Shown: positions 1-8,301 of the stretch, one piece after another
Layout: each line of letters begins with the position of its first letter
How positions within the stretch are numbered: the stretch's first letter is position 1
DNA from: JAFALK01 sp042701975
GTDB lineage: Bacteria; Pseudomonadota; Gammaproteobacteria; Burkholderiales; Burkholderiaceae_C
Direction: 5' to 3'
Length of the DNA stretch: 64,000 nt
Assembly (NCBI GenBank): GCA_042701975.1
Contig: CP170561.1
Location: 4,402,001 to 4,466,000, forward strand
Notes under the pieces: model-generated
The model's database searches: none
What the model saw: only the letters and a program-made list of their open reading frames with translations
Told to the model about the DNA's origin: nothing
Translations under genes and position numbers: made by a program

Positions 1-111
1 CAAGCGCGCTCCGCAAAGCGGACAAGGTGTGCTGGGCGAATTGCTGGTTGACCTAGTGTCGTAGGTGCTTGGGGGTGAGCGCATTGAGCACGGCGCATCG
101 AAGTCATTCAT
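1..111 (-). CDS. Possible partial ORF with a CPLCG motif, cut by the left edge
   Basis: A minus-strand frame opens with ATG at 111 and stays open to base 1, giving 37 visible residues that end in CPLCGARL, a zinc-ribbon-like cysteine pair. A second minus-strand frame ends at the TGA that overlaps this ATG, as coupled genes often do. That second frame has no start codon of its own and could be a remnant. The product is not recognised. With so few residues visible this may be chance; the sequence to the left would decide. Confidence 0.2.
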   Translation of the reverse strand, partial: MNDFDAPCSMRSPPSTYDTRSTSNSPSTPCPLCGARL

Positions 112-663
112 GGTTCGCCCTGGTGCATAGCGTCAAACGAATTTCCTTGTCGGCATCTCGAATGCGCGTGAAATGGTCCGCGAAGCCGTCGCAGAAGAAC
201 TGGGACAGTTGGAACGTGGGCTCGTCAAGAATTGGCGTTCATGTCTCGCCCGCATTTATCAATTCTGATCTTGACGAGTCCTGCTGTCGGTACGGCAGGC
301 CACCCATAGAAAAAGGCAACGACAACGCTTGGCGTGCCGTCGTGCGCCAGCAGCTTGATAAAAAAAGAACCCCGGCACACGGCCAGGGTCGGAAAACTCC
401 AGAGCTGTCATTGCGACAGAACATCTGCTCAGAGAGGGGGAAGCTTGGAAGCGAAGCTTCAGCGTGCGACTTACAACGCCGACCCAAAAAATACAAAGTG
501 AGCGATCAGCGTCGGCCGGACTTCAGCTCGGCTTCTTCTATATCAGGAGCCTTGCAACGACGCGACACTGCTCTCGGCAGCTTGTAAACGTTGCGGCCAG
601 ATGAAATCAGGGTCCCATCGGTATTTGGCGAATCGGGCAAATGGGTGCAGTTGAGAAGGACGC

Positions 664-816
664 TTATCGCGAGCCCTTGTGCTCCCTGCGGCCGTTGGCC
701 TTGTCGCGTTCGTGCACCGGGACCGACGTCTTGGACTGCTCTGCCTTGCTATCCAGAACCGGTGGGTGCCTTGCCGGCTCCGATGGCAAGCTCTTGGCTT
801 TCAGGGGTTTCTTCAT
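664..816 (-). CDS. Small basic hydrophilic protein, unknown function
   Basis: This is a 50-residue frame starting at ATG 816, with a GGAG Shine-Dalgarno seven bases upstream. The protein begins MKKPLKAKSL and is rich in Lys, Arg, Pro, Ser and Glu. It has no hydrophobic segment, no cysteine and no predicted fold, so it would be a small disordered basic protein. No family is recognised. The good ribosome site and clean start support it, but the length allows chance. It stands alone in the gene-poor flank. Confidence 0.35.
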   Translation of the reverse strand: MKKPLKAKSLPSEPARHPPVLDSKAEQSKTSVPVHERDKANGRREHKGSR

Positions 817-1354
817 GGTGCGGCTCCAGGGAAGCGATCCACTCATCGAGGGATTCGATTAAGGACCGCCGCAACAATAGGGACTACGCAGATTCTTGAC
901 GGTGCGCTAGCGCACGCGCGGGTGCAACTGAGCGTCTATGCCACGAAGCCCCCTTCTGGAGCTGCGAGAAGGTCCAGGCGGAGTTTGAGTTCCTGAGCGC
1001 CGCATCGATGGCGAAGGCGCAGCACAGGTGCAGGAGGACCAGGCGTGGGTCGTCATGAATATCGCAAACCGCCATCAGCTCGACTTCATCTACGAGGGGC
1101 GGGATATCCGCTCCACGACGATACGCAGCGATGACCAAAGGCTTGCTCCTAATTGCCAGGTCAAATCGCCGTGCTCGGTGCCGCACAGACGCGGACGTCG
1201 ACACTGCCATACCGTGCCATGCAATCGATCCAGCGCCACTTGTTCGCAACGGCCAGCGGACTCGCGGCGCATAGACGAGCGACTCCAGCAAGAATGCCGA
1301 GCCTAAGCGGCACTTGCACGGCTTTTGAGGGTTTTGACCGCTAGGGAGGCGACC

Positions 1355-1720
1355 ATGAGTGTGGAAGAGGTGCGCGTCGTCGTGGTCGATGACCACCGCG
1401 ACACGGTTGAGGCTCTCGCGTTGCTGCTTGAAATGGACGGCTACGCCGTCAGGACTGCCTCCGGCGTCTCTGACGCGATCTCGGTCATCGAAGAATTCGA
1501 TCCGATTTGCGTCTTGATGGACATCAACATGCCAGACGTGGCCGGTCATGAATTGTCTGCTCGGTTGCGTGCGCGATATGGCAACGACATCACGCTGGTT
1601 GCGGTCACGGGTTGGGGGCATGCGAACGACTGCCTGGACCAAAGCTTTGCGAGATTCGATCACTGCTTGCGCAAGCCCGTCGACATCGGTCAGCTACAGA
1701 AACTGCTTCCACCCGTCTGA
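1355..1720 (+). CDS. Receiver-only response regulator
   Basis: This 121-residue protein consists of a single CheY-like receiver domain with no output domain. Conserved features are the acidic pair D12-D13, the phosphoacceptor D56 in VLMDINMP, T85 and K107 in RKP. It probably relays phosphate from a histidine kinase outside the window, acting by protein-protein contact in the cytoplasm. The ATG at 1355 is chosen because GGGAGG lies five to ten bases upstream; an upstream TTG at 1325 has no such site. It is the first confident gene of the stress cluster and lies about 100 bases before a lipoprotein gene on the same strand. Confidence 0.85.
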   Translation: MSVEEVRVVVVDDHRDTVEALALLLEMDGYAVRTASGVSDAISVIEEFDPICVLMDINMPDVAGHELSARLRARYGNDITLVAVTGWGHANDCLDQSFARFDHCLRKPVDIGQLQKLLPPV

Positions 1721-1819
1721 CAGATTTCACCAACTGCTCGTTCGCTTGTGAGTTCGGCAGCGCACTGACAACGCGTGGAATTTGTCTCAGGCTCCAGATC
1801 TAACCCACAGGAGCACCAG

Positions 1820-2191
1820 ATGAACTTTTTACCGCCGCTATGCACCCTCGGAGGTGTTGTTCTCGCTCTAGCACTTGCTGCCTGTGCGAGTACGCCACCC
1901 CCAACTGCTCAGATTGAGGCCTCAGCCTCAGCGTTCAACCATGCGGCAGGCGCCGGGGCCGACGTATCCGCTCAAGTAGAGATGGGCTTGGCGGGCAGCA
2001 AGCTCGCACGCGCTCGCAGTGCGCTGGCCAACGGGGACAACGAGCTCGCACTTTCGTTGGCGCAGGAATCGCAGGCTGATGCGCAACTGGCAGAAGCGCG
2101 AACTCGAGCGCTGAAGGCTGAGAAGGATGTCTACAACTCCAGAGAAAGTATGCGCGTGCTGAACGAAGAGATGGGTCGCAAGACCAAATGA
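1820..2191 (+). CDS. DUF4398-type lipoprotein
   Basis: This 123-residue protein has a signal peptide ending in a lipobox (LAAC, C22), so it should be lipid-anchored in the envelope. The rest is alanine- and glutamate-rich and helical, of the DUF4398 kind (stretches such as ALANGDNELALSLAQES). The start at 1820 follows ACAGGAG. Its stop overlaps a possible ATG of the next gene at 2188, although that gene more likely starts at 2215. It is probably co-transcribed with the OmpA-family lipoprotein that follows, which has the same type of N-terminal domain. The function of DUF4398 proteins is not established; an envelope role is inferred. Confidence 0.75.
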   Translation: MNFLPPLCTLGGVVLALALAACASTPPPTAQIEASASAFNHAAGAGADVSAQVEMGLAGSKLARARSALANGDNELALSLAQESQADAQLAEARTRALKAEKDVYNSRESMRVLNEEMGRKTK

Positions 2192-2214
2192 ATACATCCA
2201 ACGAAGGAACCACC

Positions 2215-3147
2215 ATGAACAACAGCGCCCTCTACCAGTCGGCCATTTGCAAACTCTCCCTTGCGGCTGTGCCAATCTTGATGCTCGGGGCATGCAGTAC
2301 GACGCCGCTGCCGAATGCACAACTCACCGAAGCCCGCGCCGGCTATCGCCAAGCTGAGTCCAACGAGTCTGTACGCTTGTACGCCAGTCCTGAGTTGCAT
2401 CAGGCCGGCGACGCCTTGGAGCGCGCCAATGCGGCCTGGGGGCGAGACGAGCGCACGGACGAAGTCAACCACCTGGCCTATCTGGCCAAGCAGCGTGTGG
2501 CCCTGGCCCAAGCGACCGGCCGGCAGCGTGCCGCAGAGATGAGTCTCAGCAAGGCCGACGCCGATCGAGACGCGATGCGCCTTTCGGCCCGCACCGACGA
2601 GGCCAACGACGCCAAGACTGCAACGGCAACGGCGCAAAGCGAAATGATTGACGCGCAGCACCGTGCCATGAACTCTGCGCAAGATGCCGATCAAGCGCGC
2701 CAATCGAGCCGCGACGCGCAAGCCCGCAGCGTCGAGCTGGAGTCACAACTTCGAAACATCAACGCCAAGAAGACTGACCACGGCATGGTCATCACGCTCA
2801 ACGACGTCCTGTTTGACACCAACCGCTCGGAACTCAGGCCGGACGCAATGCGTTCGTTCGACAAGCTCGCTGTCTTCATGAAGCGGCACCCTCAGCGGCA
2901 AGCGTCAGTAGACGGCTACACAGACAATGTGGGCAGTTCGCAGAGCAATCAATCCCTCGCGACTCGCCGTGCGGATGCAGTTCGCAGTGCCTTGATAGAG
3001 ATGGGGGTGGACGGAGATCGCCTCGCGACGCGTTCCTACGGGAAGGCATTCCCGGTGGCTGATAACGGCAGCTCGCAAGGACGCCAGTTGAATCGCCGCG
3101 TGGAGATCGTGCTCTCCGACGATGCAGGACTGATTCAGCAGCGTTGA
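2215..3147 (+). CDS. OmpA-family lipoprotein with DUF4398-like N-terminus
   Basis: This 310-residue lipoprotein has a lipobox at LGAC (C27). A long alanine-rich helical region of DUF4398 type spans about residues 30-180. A C-terminal OmpA-like peptidoglycan-binding domain spans about residues 190-305, with VLFDTNRSELRP, DGYTDNVGS and the closing NRRVEIVL. It probably links the outer membrane to peptidoglycan. Start 2215 is preferred over 2188 because GAAGGAA lies just upstream; 2188 would add nine polar residues before the signal peptide. It forms a pair with the preceding DUF4398 lipoprotein. Confidence 0.85.
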   Translation: MNNSALYQSAICKLSLAAVPILMLGACSTTPLPNAQLTEARAGYRQAESNESVRLYASPELHQAGDALERANAAWGRDERTDEVNHLAYLAKQRVALAQATGRQRAAEMSLSKADADRDAMRLSARTDEANDAKTATATAQSEMIDAQHRAMNSAQDADQARQSSRDAQARSVELESQLRNINAKKTDHGMVITLNDVLFDTNRSELRPDAMRSFDKLAVFMKRHPQRQASVDGYTDNVGSSQSNQSLATRRADAVRSALIEMGVDGDRLATRSYGKAFPVADNGSSQGRQLNRRVEIVLSDDAGLIQQR

Positions 3148-3186
3148 CCAGACGCCTAGATGGCCGGAAGGCAGCGATTGCTGCCG

Positions 3187-3429
3187 ATGGCCCAAGTCAG
3201 TCAACTCCATGAATCCGGAAATCACTCGCCGGATCAAAGCGCTTTGGCCGAGCTGGTGCTTTTCTTGGTCTAGTGGGCGGTGGGCCTATTGATCTTGATC
3301 CATGGTCTGGCCGCGCAACCCTTGGTGCGGCGTCATCTGACCGACGGTGCGCTGCCGTACCGACTGGCCACCGACACGGCGCCAACATCGAGCGAAGCTC
3401 AGAATGAGCTATCAGAGGACTTGAAATGA
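3187..3429 (+). pseudogene. Remnant small membrane protein frame broken by TAG
   Basis: A plus-strand frame opens at ATG 3187 and reads about 28 residues ending in a hydrophobic run. It meets TAG at 3271-3273, then continues in the same frame with WAVGLLILIHGLAAQPLVRR and a polar tail to TGA at 3427-3429. The hydrophobic stretch straddles the TAG, so the frame looks like one transmembrane helix broken by a point change. The segment after TAG resembles the C-terminal end of CPA1-type cation/proton antiporters, a weak similarity from memory. The terminal TGA overlaps the ATG of the ferritin-like gene, as in coupled genes. Confidence 0.4.
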
Positions 3430-4001
3430 TCGCCCAGCTATGCAACACCCCGTCTGGCTTGCGGGCCATACAGGACGAGTTCGAGCCGCTACGTCTGGAT
3501 GAACAGGCCATTGGCAACGCGCGGCTGTGCCTGGACCCTGCTGCGCTGATCCCCCCAGCCGGAGCTTGGCGTGAAGACCTCGTGCGCCTGCTCAACGACG
3601 CGCTGGCGACCGAACTGGTTTGCGTGCTGCGCTACAAGCGTCACCATTTCACGGCGCATGGCCTGGCCTCGCCGAAAATCGCCGACGAGTTTCTGGTTCA
3701 CGCCAACGTTGAGGCCTCGCATGCCGATCGCCTGGCGCGACGCATTGTGCAGCTGGGGGGCGTTCCGGACTATTCGCCGGACACGCTGATCCGGCGCAGT
3801 CACGCGCAGTACGACGCCTCGCTGGACTTGCGCGCCATGCTGCGCGCCGATCTGGGGGCCGAGCGCGTAGCCGTGGAGGTCTACAGTCAACTGATCGCGT
3901 TGATCGGCGACAAGGACCCCAGCACGCGGCGCCTGCTTGAAGACATTCTCGCAGAGGAACAACAGCACGCCGAGGAGATCAAGGACTGGCTGGCCGATTG
4001 A
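3426..4001 (+). CDS. Ferritin-like di-iron protein (bacterioferritin/Dps-like)
   Basis: This 191-residue protein has an extra N-terminal segment of about 50 residues before a four-helix ferritin-like bundle. The di-iron ligands are in place: E63, E96 with H99 (EASH), E146, and E178 with H181 (EQQH). It probably stores or oxidises iron or protects against peroxide, in the cytoplasm. Its ATG overlaps the stop of the broken small membrane frame upstream. The exact subfamily (bacterioferritin, Dps or another ferritin-like group) cannot be fixed by eye. It fits the redox-stress theme of the cluster. Confidence 0.8.
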   Translation: MIAQLCNTPSGLRAIQDEFEPLRLDEQAIGNARLCLDPAALIPPAGAWREDLVRLLNDALATELVCVLRYKRHHFTAHGLASPKIADEFLVHANVEASHADRLARRIVQLGGVPDYSPDTLIRRSHAQYDASLDLRAMLRADLGAERVAVEVYSQLIALIGDKDPSTRRLLEDILAEEQQHAEEIKDWLAD

Positions 4002-4146
4002 GGCGCCATGCACGAGTTCCCCATAGGCGCTGCGCATGCAGACCATCGGGTTTCTGCCTTGCTATCGATGGCCCGCCTTCCGCCTCCGGAGTCATCACTA
4101 TGCTGGTCCTCTCTGGCTCGGCTTGACTCGTGACCTGCATCGACTT

Positions 4147-4452
4147 TCATGGGGTGCCGAGCACCGGTGCCTTGATTTCGTGGAGGGATCGGACAAAGGC
4201 ATCGCACAGTCTGTCCATATCCGAGGGCCGTTGATGCCAAGATGCTTCCGCCGGAGACATTGAGCTCATTCCACTTCCTGTGGGCGTCGCGGGACCGGCC
4301 GCATAGCTCATTCAGCTCGGCCTCATAGTGTTCTCGCGCCATGAGCTTGGCGTGTGCCGCGTCGTCCTCCAGGGATCCCAGCTGACCGTTCAATTTGTGT
4401 CGAGTTCGAGCTTCATGTTCTCGATATCGGTTTGGCGTACTGTCACGGTCAT
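4147..4452 (-). pseudogene. Frameshifted sll1863-type coiled-coil stress protein
   Basis: On the minus strand ATG at 4452 opens MTVTVRQTDIENMKLELDTN and then stops. A second frame continues with KLNGQLGSLEDDAAHAKLM and EAELNELCGRSRDAHRKWNEL. A third frame supplies the end, with SDMDRLCDAFVRSLHEIKAP and a stop at 4147-4149. Joined, the pieces make about 100 residues with the order and composition of small Lys/Glu/Ala coiled-coil proteins of the sll1863 family. Two frame changes are needed, so the gene is decayed unless the sequence has errors. Its left end is about 145 bases beyond the convergent ferritin-like gene. Confidence 0.55.
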
Positions 4453-4478
4453 GCTTCCATTGCGATGAAGAAACGACT

Positions 4479-5234
4479 TCAGTGCTCGTGGCGTGAAGGC
4501 GACTCGGGGCGGGCCTCTGGAGTGGCGTGCACTTCGGTGGCTGGGTGATTCGTTCGTTGAGGTGACATTGGACCCCGAGCATGTTCGACGCCAGGTCCAT
4601 CAAAAGCCATGGGCCTGGGCGTTGCCGCTACCAGCCTCTGCTCATGCGAACCGCTTGCACGTTGCGCTGGCCGCGTCACGGCTGCGCGCTCATGCTGCAT
4701 TTGCACGTCGCGCGGAACTCGGTGATCGTCCGATCGTGCAGGTGCGCTCGGGGTCGGTGGTCTGGATCGCGTACCCCCAACGCCGCCATTGAAGCTCACG
4801 GGATCGCCGCTGTGGCTCCGCTCAACTACCCGGGAACGGACGAAGCGGTTGTGGCTCCAGTGACCACCTTGGTATCCCGTGCCGCTGTAGCCGTATCCGT
4901 AGTTGATCCCGCCGTAGTAGCCTACCGCGCGCGCCCAGTAGCCACCATGCCAGAGGAAGCCACCACCCTCATGGGCCCAGTAACCCGGTGTCCATAGATC
5001 CCCGGCGCCAGGGGCCTCCACCCAGGTACCCGGTATCCAGTAGAAGTCACCGTCTGCCGCCGCCCAAGCCCAGTAACCTGGGGACCAGATGTAGCCGTCA
5101 CCCGGCGATGGCGGCTGCGCGTAGTACGGCAATGGCGGCGGCGCGACTGTGATCACTAGCGAAACCTGTGCACTAGCGCCAAGCGGAACCAGCAGTGCGA
5201 TGACGAGCAGTGCTGTATTGAATCGATGATTCAT
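4479..5234 (-). CDS. YXWGXW-repeat secreted protein
   Basis: This 251-residue protein has a Sec signal peptide (residues 1-22, cleavage near ASAQ). About four aromatic repeats of the YIWSPGYW / FYWIPGTW / LWTPGYW / FLWHGGYW type follow, then a Gly/Tyr-rich stretch. The C-terminal tail is polar and Pro/Arg-rich and contains VSFNGGVGG and ATPRPMAFDGPGV, both typical of YXWGXW-family tails. It is likely periplasmic or at the cell surface; its role is unknown. It is divergent from the first Crp/Fnr-type regulator across a 309-base spacer, so it may be a target of that regulator. Confidence 0.8.
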   Translation of the reverse strand: MNHRFNTALLVIALLVPLGASAQVSLVITVAPPPLPYYAQPPSPGDGYIWSPGYWAWAAADGDFYWIPGTWVEAPGAGDLWTPGYWAHEGGGFLWHGGYWARAVGYYGGINYGYGYSGTGYQGGHWSHNRFVRSRVVERSHSGDPVSFNGGVGGTRSRPPTPSAPARSDDHRVPRDVQMQHERAAVTRPAQRASGSHEQRLVAATPRPMAFDGPGVEHARGPMSPQRTNHPATEVHATPEARPESPSRHEH

Positions 5235-5543
5235 AAACGATCTCAGAACGACTTGTAGAGCTGAACGGTGCGCGCAGCCCGGCTATCTGTCAGTGCGATA
5301 AAGCACATCAACCCTGATGGCGGAGCGCTCGTCAAAGACAAACGCATGCCAGCGTGCCAAGCTGACCGAATCGCTGCGGGCGCACCTCCCACTGGGAGGC
5401 TCCACCCAATCAAGGCCCGGGCTGTTTCGCCAAGAACTGCAGCCTCTGTATGCGGTATGACCATCTCTGTATGTACGGTATCGAACAGTGTGAGAGGCGC
5501 GAGACGCCTATAGTCGGCAAGCAACTTCCCAGATCGGATCTCG
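5235..5543. promoter_or_regulatory. Divergent intergenic region between YXWGXW gene and Crp-like regulator
   Basis: This 309-base spacer separates two divergent genes and should hold both promoters. A perfect inverted repeat, CCTCCCA-C-TGGGAGG at 5386-5400, is the clearest candidate operator. A weaker one, CATCA-N4-TGATG, lies at 5306-5319. Neither matches the Fnr consensus TTGAT-N4-ATCAA. No convincing sigma-70 promoter was picked out by eye and no gene is seen inside. Confidence 0.35.
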
Positions 5544-6266
5544 ATGTCGCTGACGGCGCAAATTCGCAAGAACCACCTTCTGGCGTGCCTCAAGGACGAC
5601 GAGTTGGCGCGCTGGCTGCCTAGCCTGGAAGCCGTTGAGATGCCGTTAGGTCAGGTTCTCTACGAGTCTGGCCGCACGCTCAGCCACGTCTACTTCCCTA
5701 CAACTTCCATCGTTTCGCTGCTCTATGTGATGGAGAACGGCGCTTCGGCCGAAATCGCAGTCACCGGCTATGAGGGAATCGTTGGCATCTCTCTGTTCAT
5801 GGGTGGTGAATCGACGCCCAGCCGAGCTGTCGTACAAAGTGCGGGGGACGGATTTCGCCTGCCCGCACGTACGATCAAGGACGAGTTCAATCGGGCCGGG
5901 CCAATGATGCATCTGCTATTGCGCTATACGCAGGCGCTGATCACGCAGATGTCGCAGACCGCAGTTTGCAATCGACACCATTCGCTAGACACGCAACTGT
6001 GTCGATGGTTGCTGTTGAGTCTGGACCGCCTGCAGGGTAACGAGTTGGTGATGACTCAGGAACTCATCGCCAACATGCTGGGCGTGCGACGAGAGGGAGT
6101 GACTGAGGCCGCGCTCAAATTGCAAGCTGCGGGTCTGATCCGCTACGCGCGAGGACATATCTCCGTGCTTGACCGACCGGGCCTGGAACGGCGTACCTGT
6201 GAATGCTATGCCGTAGTTAAGACTGAATACGACCGGCTTCTCCCTATGTGCGCTGAACCACTGTGA
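5544..6266 (+). CDS. Crp/Fnr-family transcription regulator (copy 1)
   Basis: This 240-residue protein has an N-terminal cyclic-nucleotide-binding-type beta barrel (about residues 20-130, with GQVLYESG and VYFPTTSIVSLL). A C-terminal winged helix (about 145-220) carries MTQELIANMLGVRREGVTEA as the helix-turn-helix. No N-terminal Fnr-type cysteine cluster is present, so oxygen sensing through an iron-sulfur centre is unlikely. The ligand is unknown. It is followed after 45 bases by a paralogue of the same layout, which suggests duplication. It is divergent from the YXWGXW gene. Confidence 0.85.
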   Translation: MSLTAQIRKNHLLACLKDDELARWLPSLEAVEMPLGQVLYESGRTLSHVYFPTTSIVSLLYVMENGASAEIAVTGYEGIVGISLFMGGESTPSRAVVQSAGDGFRLPARTIKDEFNRAGPMMHLLLRYTQALITQMSQTAVCNRHHSLDTQLCRWLLLSLDRLQGNELVMTQELIANMLGVRREGVTEAALKLQAAGLIRYARGHISVLDRPGLERRTCECYAVVKTEYDRLLPMCAEPL

Positions 6267-6311
6267 TGCCCGCCGGCGGCGTGCAAAGTAGGCGCACCGC
6301 GGGAGGTCCAT

Positions 6312-7013
6312 TTGCCATTGCCCCACTGCAACGCGCAGAACGAGTTGATCCAATCGTTATCCGCTACGGCGCAGCAACGTCTGCTGAAGGGTTGCGAATT
6401 GGTCAATCTAGCGCACAACGAAGTTCTCTATGCGACCGGGCAGGCGACTGCGCTGGTCTACTTTCCCGTCAGTGGCTCCGTTTCGCTGATCGCCGAGATC
6501 AGCGGCCACGTCGGGCTACAGGTCGGCATGATTGGACGGGAGGGCATGCTGGGCGAATACGTTTCACTGGGCATTCGGGAGTCACCACTGCGCGCAGTGG
6601 TGCAGGGTTCCGGTCAGGCGTGGCGAGTACCGGTGCTGCAATTTTGTCAGGAGCTGCCGATGGGGTCCTCGCTGCGGCGCTCCGTCAATCGGTGCCTCTA
6701 CGTGCGCATGGCGCAACTGGCAGGATGGAGCGCCTGTGTGAGATTTCATTCAATTGGGCCTCGGCTGGCTTGTTGGTTGCTTATGTGCCGGGACCGTGCT
6801 GATGCCGATACGTTTACGGTGACTCATCAAGCCCTGGGCCGCGCCCTGGGCGTTCGAAGGGTTGGCGTAACGCAGGCGGCCGGCATCCTCCAACGTGCAG
6901 GTCTGATTAGCTATCGACGTGGCGAGATCACAGTCCTCAAGCGGCGAGACCTGGAGCGGGCAGCGTGCAGTTGCTATTTGGCCGACCGTGCGCGATACGA
7001 AGCACAGTTCTGA
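6312..7013 (+). CDS. Crp/Fnr-family transcription regulator (copy 2)
   Basis: This 233-residue paralogue of the upstream gene has the same barrel (VYFPVSGSVSLIAEI) and winged-helix (HQALGRALGVRRVGVTQAAG) architecture. The sequence identity between the two is only moderate, so the duplication is old. The start is a TTG at 6312 with GGGAGG about seven bases upstream; no ATG in frame near the front is as well placed. The rare start may keep expression low. It probably acts with, or at the same sites as, copy 1. A diguanylate cyclase follows on the same strand. Confidence 0.8.
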   Translation: MPLPHCNAQNELIQSLSATAQQRLLKGCELVNLAHNEVLYATGQATALVYFPVSGSVSLIAEISGHVGLQVGMIGREGMLGEYVSLGIRESPLRAVVQGSGQAWRVPVLQFCQELPMGSSLRRSVNRCLYVRMAQLAGWSACVRFHSIGPRLACWLLMCRDRADADTFTVTHQALGRALGVRRVGVTQAAGILQRAGLISYRRGEITVLKRRDLERAACSCYLADRARYEAQF

Positions 7014-7082
7014 GCGCCGTGTCCGAAGCCGCCCCAACATTTCAATAGAACCTCGTCACAACCCAAGGGAAGCATTCATTCA

Positions 7083-7997
7083 ATGGATTCCATGCGCCGC
7101 CATGAACCAGAATCTCCGCTAACGACTCGTAGTTGCCGTCGTGGGGTCAGCGTGGACCACAGCTGGGAAGCTTCTGAATGGCGCAGGCTGCTTCTGAACG
7201 CTAGTCATGGACTTCAGCTGGGTATCGTCGCGTGCAATGGGTATGGGCCTAGGGCGCTTGCTCAGACCATCAACCTGAGGATGGTAGAAGGACTCCAGGC
7301 GCTCGAGCATCTGCAGCAAATGCTGCCCCAGATGGCGGATCACTGCGAGAAGTTGAAGAGCAGAGCAACCGCAGTAGAGGTCGCGTTGGCTGCGGCTCGA
7401 GCTGAGCTTGCTGGCACCCAGAATGAAGAGCGCCTTGCTCGCCACGAGGCTAGACATGATGCCTTGACGCTGCTGCCGAATCGCCGTCATTTTCTTGAAC
7501 GCCTTGAGCACGCAGTGCTGCGAACGAAGGCTTCCAGTACCGGATTGGCAGTCTTCTATCTAGACTTGGACGGCTTTAAATCCGTCAACGATTTGCACGG
7601 CCATGATGTAGGTGACAAGCTCCTTCAGATCGTTGCAAGCCGAATGAATCGGCATGCCCGTAGGGAGGACGTGGTCAGTCGGCTGGGGGGAGACGAGTTC
7701 GCTTGCTTCAGGCAAGACAAGAGCGACAGGGCGCAACTGAGAAGATGGGCTGAGAAGCTCTATCAGTTGATTTCAGAGCCGATGAAGATTGGCGATCTCA
7801 ATCTAGCGGTAGTGCCGAGCATTGGTGTCTCGCAGTATCCTGGAGACGGCCTTACACCAGTCGAACTGCTACGCAGTTCCGATGCGTCCATGTACCGCGC
7901 TAAGAGAGCCAGAAGCAGGGTTGACTTCTTCGCTGTTAGCGTCGAGGAGGAGTCTGAGCGTCAGCTGGTTCTCCCGGTCCCGGTATTCAAAAAGTAG
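7083..7997 (+). CDS. Diguanylate cyclase (GGDEF)
   Basis: This 304-residue protein has an N-terminal region of about 125 residues with a helical, coiled-coil-like linker (about 65-125). The C-terminal GGDEF domain has LDLDGFKSVNDLHGHDVGD and the catalytic GGDEF at 202-206. An RxxD inhibitory site is present (R193 to D196, six residues before GGDEF), so product feedback is expected. It makes cyclic di-GMP from two GTP. No membrane helix is seen, so it should be cytoplasmic. It follows the two Crp-like regulators and may be controlled by them. Confidence 0.9.
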   Translation: MDSMRRHEPESPLTTRSCRRGVSVDHSWEASEWRRLLLNASHGLQLGIVACNGYGPRALAQTINLRMVEGLQALEHLQQMLPQMADHCEKLKSRATAVEVALAAARAELAGTQNEERLARHEARHDALTLLPNRRHFLERLEHAVLRTKASSTGLAVFYLDLDGFKSVNDLHGHDVGDKLLQIVASRMNRHARREDVVSRLGGDEFACFRQDKSDRAQLRRWAEKLYQLISEPMKIGDLNLAVVPSIGVSQYPGDGLTPVELLRSSDASMYRAKRARSRVDFFAVSVEEESERQLVLPVPVFKK

Positions 7998-8301
7998 CTC
8001 GCGCTTCTATATGTAGGGCGCCGGCGAACTCTGGGCTCGCTTCGGCCCCGCCGTGTACCCAGTGTTAGGCCGAGAGCCTCCAGGTGCAACCCGCTTACGC
8101 GCCTGTGAGAGAAGTCGGTCACCTCCAACACGGCCAATGTGCTCTGGCGCACCGACGTTTCGTCGCTGGAATGTCAACCTGAGCTACCTCGACATGAGAG
8201 GCGTCTCCAATTCGTGGCAAGGCCCCGAAGCCGTACGGGCGGCGCGCAGGCACCCACCGGCACAAGTGCCACTTGTGCTGACCACCATCCAAGGACTTCC
8301 G
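7998..8301. other. Intergenic stretch without a recognised gene
   Basis: About 300 bases lie between the diguanylate cyclase and the cysteine-repeat protein. A frame continuous with the next gene extends upstream to 8053, but its residues look random and there is a much better start at 8302. No terminator with a clear T-run and no strong promoter was seen. Confidence 0.4.

Larger units (their letters stand above)
1..1354. other. Gene-poor left flank
   Basis: No reading frame here has a recognisable family, and the frames overlap on both strands without a clear winner. Two weak candidates are listed separately: a 50-codon frame at 664-816 on the minus strand and an edge-cut frame at 1-111 on the minus strand. 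A longer minus-strand frame (884-1663) runs antisense through the response regulator and is treated as a shadow. A plus-strand frame at about 1058-1306 has a Shine-Dalgarno-like stretch but no recognisable product. The stretch may hold decayed genes. Confidence 0.5.

Noticed and set aside
884..1663. 259-codon minus-strand frame over the response regulator
   Set aside because: The right part is antisense to a clear receiver domain; the left part has no recognisable features.
3271..3273. TAG in the small membrane frame as a recoded codon (pyrrolysine or suppressor)
   Set aside because: No pyrrolysine genes or recoding signals are seen; simple gene decay is more likely.
5306..5319. CATCA-N4-TGATG taken for an Fnr site
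   Set aside because: The arms are in the wrong order for TTGAT-N4-ATCAA and only five bases long.
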